From positions 491,224 to 554,445 of the forward strand of contig NW_019776124.1 in the NCBI RefSeq assembly GCF_001039355.2: DNA of 63,222 nt, written 5' to 3'. The notes below the pieces were generated by a model. The model saw only the letters and a list, made by a program, of their open reading frames with translations, made no database searches and was not told the origin of the DNA. The DNA comes from Lingula anatina (lineage: Eukaryota > Brachiopoda > Lingulata > Lingulida > Lingulidae). Below, one piece after another: positions 9,863-60,300 of the stretch. The position numbers and the translations under genes were made by a program. Positions within the stretch are counted from its first letter, which is position 1. Each line of letters opens with the position of its first letter.

Positions 9863-10873
9863 ACCAAAAATGCAAATTCTAAGGACGACCAGCTGCTATG
9901 GTCATTTCTTGTTATATTCTGGTGCACACCAATCCTTCTGAGATGTACCCAAGCATCTCTAGTGCGTGTTCTTCATAAATTTAAGAAAGTATTATGTTTT
10001 AACACTGGGAAGACGATGTGCTTTGCTCCACAGTTGCTCCGGTGATAATCCTAGTACCCGCCATGTTGAAAATAGGTCACAGAGTTAGCATCGTTATTTT
10101 ACATTTAGTTTCTACAGCATAAACAAATTTAAAAAATGTATTTAAGCTTCATACGTTCGTCTGCAAGGCAAACATAATTATTTTAAGGGCTTTTCATAAA
10201 CCTATACATGGTTTTGACTTATTAATTTAGTTGAAGAAACAGTTTAGCATTTAAGTAGTATAAAAATATTCGTTTTTAGGCCCTTTTTAAAATTGTTATA
10301 GTTCTTATTTTACAAGGTTTAATACAGAATTTATTTTACGAAATTTATTTTTCAACCCTTTTCTATCAGCACATACCTACATTATATGGATACAACCTGC
10401 AAAAAAGAAGTTGTGTGCATTTAAAGAAGGGGAGGGGGTCAAGCATATGGAAAACATGCCTTATTAGAATCAACCTTGTGTGGTCATGACAGTGCCTTTT
10501 AAAAAAATCTGTACTGGATATTAAAGGTCTTTCCTTAACTCTTCATGTGACTAACCTAAATAATTCCTTATGATTTTTTAAAAGAATATTTAAAATTATA
10601 ACTTTTCAAGAGCTAAAAAATGCTATATTTTGGCAAAATTGCCAATAAAAGATCTGCCCCCATATCTCTAAAACTAATGATCCAAAATAGGAAAGCCAGT
10701 GGCTCACAATATCTTTTATGTTGATGGTTTACCACACCAAAAATTATTAAAATCTGCTGACCCCCACCTTGCCGCCTTCTGACTGATCTGTCTGGCTTTC
10801 TCATGGACGCGCTCTTAATGTCATCTAATTATTTACTTAATTGCTTTAAATAATTTATTTATCTATTGAATAT

Positions 10874-10916
<43 letters not shown>

Positions 10917-12850
10917 TTAAGACTTTCTATTATTTATCCTGTTACGGATTCCCTCTACTATTTTATATAAAATGTGACTTAATGTAGTAGTTGAGGCAAC
11001 ACGTCAGCTTGTTATGTGAATAAATTGTTTTAATAATGTTTCTTTCTTTATTATTTCTAAACAATAATCTATTTTTACACAGGTCGCGATGATGGAAATT
11101 TATGTACGGAGCATCTTTAAACTTTTTGAGACGGGGTGATTTGTTGATCATGCTGATGTGCGATGCTGATGCATGTTACAAATTCAATTTTTGAACACGG
11201 AACACTTCATATTGAATTAAACTGATACAAAATTAAACACTTAAAACATGATCAGCTGCGCGTGCCCGGCTAATGAACAAAAGGATAGTTGGCCACGGGA
11301 GTGGCACGCGTTAGCATGGGTTCTAGCCTCTTAAAGCTATAATCCTATCGCCGCAACAAACAATGGGTACCTTCTGGCTGATGTATCCTGCTGTTAATTA
11401 CACCTAGTTACATGTATGTGCATCTAAACGACACGATGTTAATCCTATACTTGAACGTTATTGCCCGGTGTCGCACGTATGCTTTCTCACTACAGTGATT
11501 TAAAACAAGTCGCTAGTGCATTTAAATATAGCAAAATCTGTTCGACAGGGCATTTCTTCACGGCAGCCGTACACGCAGTAATTGTAAAGGCGTGGTTTTA
11601 CTTTGTTTGAGAAAAGAAAACAATCGCGTTCATCAATTGATTGCGAGCTATAGTAAGACCCCCCTCCTCTTTAACCGATGTCCTACACTGTTAATATACA
11701 CTGTCAGACTTCCCCCTGTTCCACGCTGGAGTTCACTTGCCCTTGCGCCACTGCTAGATATGTTCTCCTATTCTGTTGTTAATATAAACGTTTTCATTTA
11801 TTTTTGAATATTGTCATCTCATCACCCATTGTGCGCTCTGAGAAATAGTTTTTTTTTTCCACAGCAGAATATTTTAATTTAAGCAATTTTTCTCATAAAT
11901 ATGACAGGGCGTTTTTTTTTCTCGTTGTTCTTTAAAAATAGACGTAACATTATAGTATGTCGAGGATATATGCTTCTTGGTTCATATAAATCTTACAAGT
12001 GCGCTTTTCTTTCATCCTTTGATATCTTCTTGCAGTGACTCGATTCCTGTAGACAAAATGAGTAAATTGATAACCACTTACAAAGACGGCTGAAGAGCTT
12101 TACCTTTAAGTATTTACAAATACATACCTTTTTCAAACGCTCACTCGTACCTCCACAAACATTTGGCATTGGTTGTATTTTTGTTCTTTTTTTTCTTCTT
12201 TATCTGGCTTTTTTTTTTTTTAGATTTGCCTCAACGATTAGAAATTCGTAAATAAAACTCAGGATGTACCCTTGAACATGTTTCGAATGGTGGAAATCTC
12301 TAACATTGGTGTTTACCTCCAAGGAGCTATGCAGATGTTCAAATAGTCTAAATTTGAGAGAAACGCGAGGTGTCAATTGCAGACGATGGTTAAGATACTC
12401 TAACTATTCAGTACGAACATGCTGCCACATTACATTGTATGAATTAAATTCACATCTGTACTTAAATATCATTTTATATATTCTAACCACAAGTGAACGT
12501 AAGGAACCTAAACATGTACCCGTGTATGTAAGGTCAGTCTAGCGTTGTAAAAATCAACAGAACATAATAGTGTTCCACTTCTTAATTATACCCCAAAGTC
12601 ATACTTGGGAACATTTAAGACAAATCACAAAATCTGGTTTTCTATGTTTGCATAAATGAATTTATTGTCGTTTAACGTGTCAACGATGACGTGTCTTAGG
12701 AGAAAGGTTATTAGGAGGTACAGGGGGCGCTGTATTCAAAAGGTGAACAGATCACGTGAGGAAGGGAAACGATCATTCGAAGTCGAGCTACGCTAATGTA
12801 CAGACATTCCAGTTTTCCTAAGCTTGAATTTCATATTTCAAACGTCTAGT
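9863..12850. other. Intergenic or large-intron DNA, nothing recognised except a TTTA microsatellite
   Basis: No ORF with convincing composition, no RNA gene and no paired terminal repeats seen. A (TTTA)n run lies at about 10,871-10,919. If the IP3R-like gene's missing N-terminal exons lie upstream of this window, this and the transposon block belong to one transposon-swollen intron (inference). Confidence 0.45.
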
Positions 12851-13180
12851 ATGCCAAAGGGAAGGAAATCACAAAAGATAGAGAAAGTGTTTGAGTCAGA
12901 TTCTGAACATACTGAGAAAGAAATTGAGAGGCCTGAGGTGAGCGAACCTGAGTTGATACAGTCGGAGGGTGTAGCATCAAACAAAGAGGATAAAAATTAC
13001 TCGACCGAGGAGAGCGGAGAGTTTGAAAATGAAGGGAGTGGCCAACAAATACCAGGTGAAGTTGGCTCAAATCTTGCTGATACTTTCAATTTGTTTAAAT
13101 CCTATATGGATCAAAAGTTTAAAGGATTAAAAAGAGAACTGTCCGAGAAAAATATAGCAGAANATGTTTTAGTAACTTGA
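12851..13180 (+). CDS. Acidic low-complexity ORF, interrupted by an N
   Basis: ATG 12851 opens a frame of about 110 codons (MPKGRKSQKIEKVFESDSEH, then very Glu/Ser-rich), ending in a possible amphipathic segment LADTFNLFKSYMDQKFKGL and KRELSEK before an ambiguous codon at 13163 and a stop at 13178. The basic start, acidic linker and helical FKSYMDxKFxxLKxEL tail resemble the N termini of some molluscan tyrosine-recombinase retroelement gag proteins, but I cannot confirm this. It could be the first coding exon of a gene or a transposon fragment. It does not resemble the IP3R N terminus, so I do not join it to the downstream gene. Confidence 0.35.
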   Translation: MPKGRKSQKIEKVFESDSEHTEKEIERPEVSEPELIQSEGVASNKEDKNYSTEESGEFENEGSGQQIPGEVGSNLADTFNLFKSYMDQKFKGLKRELSEKNIAEXVLVT

Positions 13181-13708
13181 TAGAAAAAAAGGAACAAAAA
13201 TAAACCCATGCACTGTAGTTATAAAAATGCAGATTCAAAACACCACTTTGCATGCCAGTTATTATCTTGTTTACCAAGCAGGGCATTCTTCAAGATTTTA
13301 ATTTTATTTTTGTTTTAATTCCATTTGCTTCACTTAAATGAATCAGAAGAAAGACATATTAATTTATTTTAATGGTTAGCATATGAAAATAAACATGATT
13401 AAATAAAAAAGTGGCATGACTTAGCCAGCCAAGAGGGTTTTAATGTGTTTGTTTAAGTCAAGTGCATTTAAGTCAGGTTGACTGTTTTGAAAAAATGAAT
13501 TCACCTGAAGGAAAATTGCTTTATGTATTCACCTATAGTGCTGTTATGTTTTTGCTGTACCTATGCTAATAGTAACAGCAGTAAAATGTTTGCTTGAAAA
13601 TTACACGGCTGGTTCAGACAAGAATTTCGCCCGAGTTTAGGCCGTCAGTGTGTTGATTGGTTTATAAACTCGGGTTTCATATATTTGAAGAGTGAAATGC
13701 TTTATCTT

Positions 13709-13876
13709 CAGGCCCGTAGCCAGCAATTTCAATAGGGGGGTTCTTTTTCTGAAAAAGTGGACTTTTTCCCATAAAAATTTCATGTACCTAGATCAAATTT
13801 TACCCAGAGTGGACCTTTTCCAAGCAAAAGGGGCGGTTCTTTCGAACCCCCCGAACCCCCCCTGGCTACGGGCCTG
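13709..13876 (+). mobile_element. hAT-like MITE, family 2, copy 1
   Basis: A 168-bp element with perfect 15-bp terminal inverted repeats, CAGGCCCGTAGCCAG..CTGGCTACGGGCCTG, flanked by 5-bp ATCTT (13704-13708, 13877-13881). The interior has G- and C-runs beside the ends and no coding capacity. A second copy lies at 47,092. Confidence 0.85.
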
Positions 13877-13881
13877 ATCTT

Positions 13882-14794
13882 ACTGATACACTAACCATCT
13901 TTTGCACTCACAGAGAAAACCATATGCCTCATATATGTACTATATGTATAATCCTGTTAATCACTTAATTTTTGGACATATTGGCCCATTTATTTAGAAA
14001 TTATCCCCATTTTTTTTTATTTGGGTACTAAAACAACCCCAAATTTGAAGTGTAGCCTTAACTTGTACAAATCTTGTCTTTGTCAAATGTAAAAAGTTGA
14101 TATTGCATATATCTGCAGATCTTTGATTACGTATATAATTTCTGACTAATAATGAAACAAAAGTGTTGGTGGAATAGGGTTTGGTAGAGAAGTGTCTTGC
14201 AAATTACCGACAATGAAAAGTGTAGCTATAAGGCAATGTTTGTCTACTTCTTTGCTGTAGAACTGTCACTACAGCAAGAAATGTCTTCCTTTCAACTGTC
14301 ATGTTTCAGATACAGTACATATGTACTATAGTCAAATTACATATTTATATGGGCGTCTGAGTCAATGGCGCCTTTAGCCATATTTCTGTTGAATTTAACT
14401 GAGTGTTCAAAGCTTACATAATGGATGTAGTCACCATTATTTCTCTATTTGTCTGGTGGTCAAGGGATCCAAGGACTCTGTGTGTTTAGTGAGACCAAAG
14501 GTTGTGTTGACCATACAGATATTGCCTTGGGATTAATTTTTTTCCTTGTGTGAAATAAATTTGATTTAAGTTGAAAAAGGTCAAAGTTCTGTCGTTTTTA
14601 ACATTTATCATTTTTATTTTTAATAGCATATTTATATATTTAAATTTTTAATCAATAGATAGCTTGCTTTTGTGCCTTTGGAAGATCATTTGCTACTCAG
14701 TATATAAAATGCATCACTTGTGGTTTGTCCAAGGGTCAACTTGTTAAAAAAAGATTTAAAAAAACATTATTTATTTGTTTTTTTTATGTTTCAG
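13882..14794. other. No feature recognised upstream of first visible IP3R-like exon
   Basis: AT-rich sequence with no ORF that resembles the IP3R N terminus and no obvious promoter. It is treated as intron upstream of the 14,795 exon, because that exon starts with a TTATGTTTCAG acceptor. Confidence 0.5.
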
Positions 14795-54152
<39,358 letters not shown>

Positions 54153-54338
54153 TTAAAACAACGATAACAAGAAAGCAATAATTACAACGATCAAATGAAG
54201 AAACATATGACAGATGAAAGAGAAGTTACTTGTCAGTGCCAAAATGTGTTTAGACAAACCCTTCAGGGTGACATGGGTAACATGGTCTTCAAATCTACTG
54301 GCCCAAAGCAGAGACAGTGGCTAGAAACTTATGCAAAC

Positions 54339-54858
54339 AAAGGATGAGTGCGAATAAGGGGGTAAAAGTGCCCACTTTTGTACATGAAAAATAAATTGTG
54401 AATGAATGGAAAAAAATGATGCCAAATTAAAGTTGGGGTCTTACACTTTTATGTTCCACTTAAAAAAATTTTTTTTATTGAATTTGAAATATAGAAAATT
54501 AATGTCAAAATGACCTTGTCATATATTCATGAAAATGTGTGTTTTAGGGGGGGTCTGAATTGCAATGCTACATATCTTTAGTTATAGTAAGGTGACAACT
54601 GTGAAATTTTGTAATTGGGTACAGAAGGTGCCCATGTAAAAAAGTAAGGCAACATGTGGCCAATCATTGCTTGTGATCAATATTTTGTTTACCTTATTTG
54701 TACATGTAGTGCTGATTGAAAGAAGAATCTTACAGTGACTTGAGGGTAAAAGATGTTCATTTTTTATATGAGCCCNAATGCATAAACTTTATAATAGCAA
54801 ATTATTTTTAAATTTTGACGATGGGCACTTTGCCAATGGTTATTCGCACTCATCCTTT
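54339..54858. mobile_element. 520-bp element with 19-bp perfect terminal inverted repeats
   Basis: AAAGGATGAGTGCGAATAA at 54339-54357 is mirrored exactly at 54840-54858, and after a ~7-nt mismatch the inverted match resumes with AAAGTGCCC. Non-coding interior. Target duplication not clear. It starts about 190 bp after the IP3R-like stop codon, so it is probably inside the 3' UTR. Confidence 0.8.
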
Positions 54859-56791
54859 ACAATATTTTAGTGGCATTTAGCTTCAAGGGCTAGTGTATAC
54901 GTCAGAGCTAGTTATGCCATTTAACTCGGTGATGTTTAGACTATTTAGACCGTAACGGCATCAGTAGTCGTATTAAATGTATGCTTTACATCTTTGTCAA
55001 ATAATGACACCATACAATAATAATAATGCATAACAATACAAAATGTTTGCTTTTATAGCATAATAAGAAAAGCTTCCACTGCCTCATGAGAAAAATATTT
55101 GTAAAAATTGCATCACAAGAAAGGCATTATTACGTAACTGTACATGAATTGTATTTTGTATTTTTATTTGTCAATGTGATCATCGTAATAATTTCCATTT
55201 GTAAAACAAATGGATAATTTAATTTGTGTTGTGATATAAAATGGTGATACCACGTTTTGATAATATATTCAGTTCATTGATACACACAGCCCCCCCCCTC
55301 CCCCCATTGGTTTGTTCATGCACAATAACCTGGACTGGAGCAGATCTAGTCGACTTCACCAGACGACCAAAATTACTTCCTAAGTGGAACGCAATATCAC
55401 ACCATGTAAAGATGTACAAGGGCTCTCAGGGCTGACTCGGACAAACTCTACCAGACACGATCTTGGTCCTAATGGTGTCACTGGATGACAACAATTTACA
55501 AGCTTCATAACAGCACTAGCTTTTGTTTAAAAAATTAATCAGTTGATGAAAAATTCACCAATACACGAGCTACGAGCTTTTTATTGAATTTTGTCACCCA
55601 GCATCATCATCCATATCTAAACCAGGAAAGGTTTAAGTGGCCGGACCAAACCCTTTTGAGCTTAGGGCTGGCTGTGATTAAAGTCAAGAAGTATTTATGT
55701 ACCGTTTTTTAGGCATGTGTTCTTTAATGTAGCATTTGCATTAAGTTTGCATTTTATTGTATTTGTATTTGATACAAAGGCATTTTGCTGTTAGTACATG
55801 CAAGGTGGCCAGTTTTAAACACATTTGCACTTTTTATAAATGTTATGTCATATGCGCTTACCATGTACATATATGCTGGCATATATTGAGTAAATTATGT
55901 GTATAGTTTCAACATTTCTTTCCAGAAAATATAATTCATTCATCAGGTACGAAAGGAACAAATGCAATATGTTGTGGGCACCATTTTCTGATAAAATCAT
56001 TTCATTTTTCCATTTCATTTATACCCGTTTGTTAAGTTAAAGTATACGTGCATTTATGAAAACTTACGTTACACTTGGATGTAATAACGAATATTATGTC
56101 CAAGCATTACATAACATCAACAGGAAGCATAAGCACTGTGATACAACATCGAACATTTTCCAAAATATTGCTCACTTCACATCAACTTTGTTTATAATAG
56201 TTTGATGCTTATTGTTGATAGGGTTATTCCATTTCTGAATATACATAAATAGTGCTTTTTTAATGGCATGCATACATTGTCATCAACTTTTTGTAAGCAA
56301 ATGAGATATATTAAAGGAATAAACTTTATGAAAATAACAGTGAGTTTAAAAAGAAAGGGATTTTTGAACATACAACCACCTGTCCGGTTACCTGATAATT
56401 ATTTTTTATCTTTTGTTCTGGAAAGACTGTGAAGAAAAAAAATTAAAAATTAAAACCCACACTGCAATTAAAATTCAGCATCATGGTGTGGCAATCCCTA
56501 TTAAGCCCCAATCAATCACAAACAGGGCAAGATTAAATACATTTCAGAAATATTATTGCTTGCTCTTATCATTACTGGCCAGTGTATGTGCCCCAATACC
56601 CCTTAAAAATCAATTAATGAAATTGCACTTTGTTATTATGTATCCAAAAATAAATCTCAACCCATTCAGATGATGAATGTATTTAACACAAAAGAGATCA
56701 TAGGTAATTCTTTATTAATAAATTATTAAAACAATAGAAAAATAAGATAACAATTTGCATGTTTTAACATGCATATTAAAATATTTTTATG

Positions 56792-56992
56792 TATGTTGAG
56801 ATAACGTTGGGAATGAAACTGGCTCTAATATGGAACCTTACATTTTGAAATTATAGATATTGTGACACCAGTGGTTTTATACATCAGTTCACCTGAATGT
56901 CTTGAGATATGGTCGAAACACTGATGTCAGTTCAAAACAAAAAAAAAAACCAGTAGTAAAGCCAATTTCATTCCCAACTTTATCTTGGCATA
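56792..56992. mobile_element. 201-bp inverted-repeat element (MITE-like)
   Basis: Ends are imperfect inverted repeats of ~33 bp, the core being GTTGGGAATGAAACTGGCT against AGCCAATTTCATTCCCAAC (18 of 19). ATATTTTTAT occurs on both sides and may be a target duplication, but the flanks are AT-rich, so this is weak. Confidence 0.65.
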
Positions 56993-57353
56993 TTTTTATT
57001 TAAAAAATAATCACTTTTTTATTCTATAAATGATTTTATATAAATACTGTTTTTGATCAATCCGTGGATGTTTAAAATCAAACTATTTCACCTTTTTTAA
57101 AATAAATAAGCAAGTCTCCAGGTCCTTTATATTTGTAGAAACCATATAGAAAGGGAAATTTCCACAGTAACAAATTACACAATTGCATTTCACGTGATCC
57201 ACAAAATTTTAACATCTGGTGTATACATCTTCCCTCCCACCTCTGTAAAAATGGCACCGTTTTACTCTTAAAGTCAATTTTTTGTAGAAGTGGTTTACAT
57301 GCGTTACTGGGAATCCACGCTCCACCGATACTCGGTTCGTATGTACCTTTAAT

Positions 57354-60300
57354 TCATGAGCAAGTAAAGGATCCAGCCCCATGTTTGTGCTTTATCACAT
57401 GAAATTTGTCAATCACTGCTCCTCCCTGAAAGCAGAAAAGAGGACACAATTTAGTTTTAACGCGGTTTGGTTTTGATAAGGACAAAGACTGCTCTTCCCT
57501 GAAAGCAGAAAAGAGGACACAATTTAGTTTTAACGCGGTTTGGTTTTGATAAGGACAAAGTGAATAATTATGTTATTGTCATTTTACTGCACTTGCTAAC
57601 TCACTTATTCATTTAATTATACATTTTGTGTGACAGGGTGCAGGAACACGCACTTATTTCTTATATAAAATGTACATATTATATAAAATAGGATCTTCTC
57701 AATTTTCCTTACTGATATATTTCTTGGTACAGCAATGAGTATTGGTAAGTCACAATTATAGAAGTAACTTGAATATTTGCAGCTATTGGAAGGGAAGTTT
57801 AATTGGAAATGTCAGAAAGAAAGAAAGACCAAGAACAACATGGATGGAAAACATAAAAGAATGGACTAATAAAAAATAGTGAAAGTTTACATATGGCACA
57901 AGATCCAGAAGCATGGCGATCCATGACAGTCAACCTGCTGAGTGGATATAGATAGATAGAATACAGCTTACCTGGTCATCTGACACCTGCTCAAAATACA
58001 AGTGAGTAGCATTGGTAATAGTCATCCTGGTGTAGCCATAGTCACTGCTGCGGAAGGCACTCCAATATGGCGGAGGCTTGAACGGGTCGTGTTTTTCCTT
58101 GCAGCCCTTATAGGAAGAGAGAGGGTAAACGAATCAAATGAGAAGAGAGAAGGGAATGAAGGATTTTATTCTGATTTTAAATTTAAAAATTGTGAACACT
58201 GCCACCCATGGTTTCAACCTTTTTAGTTTGGTTTAAAAAACAGTTTTAATCAAAGAAATACCAAGCTAGTCCTCTGGTCAGAGTATAGTACTGATGAAAC
58301 ATTTTATAACACTGAACAGGTTTCAAAAGCCTTCAAAGTAACTTATTTTCTAGGTAAACACACAGGTAAGACAAGTACAGATGTACTAAATTTGAAAAGC
58401 TTCTGTTACAAGTACAGGGAGCCAGAGCCAGCACCACTACTTTCAAACTTAATATATATGTCAGTTATTTAAGGTGAAATATTTAATTCAGAGAAGTTCC
58501 TCACCGCAGATCCAGTAATTATGTGAACAGGTGCCCCAGGGTTGGTGTATGGGTAGGCATTGCTGCCATTACATACCTGCAAGATAATACATATATCAAT
58601 ACACAACATTTGTCTGTAAAATTCTTTTATATCAATATGCATAACATTATACATATCCACAACAGAAATATATTTTTACAAACTATGATGTATTGATTCA
58701 AAGTAAAAACGAAACACCTTCTGAGGTGCTACCTTTATACCATTTGTCAAAAATATCACGGATTCACGACAACAAATGAAAGTAAAATGTTCATAAGCTC
58801 TTAAAAATAAAGTATTATAACCCTTTTCATAGGAATATAACCTCCTTTTATGGATCTGACCATATAATGCATTTATTTCGGCCTTTTTTCCCTACCTTCA
58901 TGTTGTATATAGGCCAAAGTCTTTCATATATGTGCTCATGGGCCCAGAGCATCAGGTCTACCCCAGACTTGTAAAAAAGGCCTTCTAAGGCTGTTCTTAT
59001 CTGGAAAATGAGGGTAGTTAATAGGTCTATCATGAAGCTTTTGAAGATCAGTCACAATTAGCTTTTGAAGATCAGTCACAATTAGCTTTTGAAGATCAGT
59101 CACAATTAGCCTTTGAAGATCAGTCACAATATCACGGCAAGTTTGACTGTCATACAGATGCCTTCATCACAGTAATGTCAATGAAATTATAGTGTTTATA
59201 TATTGCTGCCAGATGGACTATATGCACTCTATATTTTTCAAAGGTGTAACTCATGCCTGTCACATGCCAAGTGTTATAAAAACTAACAACATCATCTGAT
59301 CCTTATAAATAATCAATACAGATAGCATTCAAGCTCACCCTACTGATGGAGAAAGTGCAGTCATCATAGTCATTGGTGGAGCAATACATGGGTCTGTGAG
59401 CCATGGTGATTAGCCAGGGTCTCTCTGCTCTGTTCTCTGGTTTGTTGGCTTCCTGTAAGGCAAATGCCTAAGGTTATGACTCGATCTGTTCAATGGGGTA
59501 AATTACCAATCTTTCTGGCGGCACATAATTTTGGAATCATTAAAATATTGGATGTCTATCTAGCATTTGCGGTGCTGCAACTGCACTGAATAGAATTACA
59601 GGGTAGCACTTTTGTTGCAACCACTTCACAGGAATGATCTCATTTAAGAACTTATGACTTGAAAAAATAAAGTATCTGTAATATTCATAATTTCCTCCAT
59701 TGAAAGACCGGGTCTTTGCTCCTCATACTGGGTAAATTACTTAAGAGGTTCAGCATTTTGACTTCTGTCAGATGTAAAATATGGCCTCCTTGTGACCTGT
59801 CTATGCAAGCACTCACCTGTAGTTCTCTCTCCAGCCAGCGGTATTGGTTCAGCGCCATGTGAAAACCATAATTAAAGTAAAAGTAAACTTCTGTGGAAAA
59901 CCCTATTATATGAGCCTTGCCAAGTTTCAGACTGAAAGAATACAGAAGAGATAAAAGTTATATAACTCAGAGACACGTTTTAATTAGACAATTCAGAGGA
60001 AAAAAAAACTGAAAGAAAACACCATAAATTACCTCATTTCTTGTTTCAGAAAGCCACCGAATTTTGCAGCTTATGAATTCATTCCCTAATGCCAGGTCAT
60101 TTGAAGTAAAAATTCCATATTACTTAAAGCGCAAAGCCAATATAATCCTTAAATTATCAAATTACCGATAATTCCAGACTTTCAGAATTACATTATATCA
60201 AATGTGCACTGAAAAATTATCAAATAAATGATCAATTATAACTTGAACATTAAAAATAATACTTCAGTATTAAAAATCATGAAAAAATACCCACCTGTAA

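Larger units (their letters stand above)
54153..57353. other. Convergent intergenic region: IP3R-like 3' UTR side and ACP7 3' side
   Basis: No coding exon recognised. AATAAA motifs occur near 54,388 and 56,320 on the plus strand, either of which could end the IP3R-like transcript. Two inverted-repeat elements (54,339 and 56,792) lie here, and an N is present at 54,776. The rest is AT-rich unique sequence. Confidence 0.55.

Noticed and set aside
12851-13180. First exon of the IP3R-like gene
   Set aside because: Acidic low-complexity sequence bears no resemblance to the IP3R N-terminal beta-trefoil, contains an ambiguous base and stops before a usable donor.
56413-56673. 86-residue ORF between the genes
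   Set aside because: AT-rich, no motif or splice context, within the probable 3' UTR/intergenic stretch.
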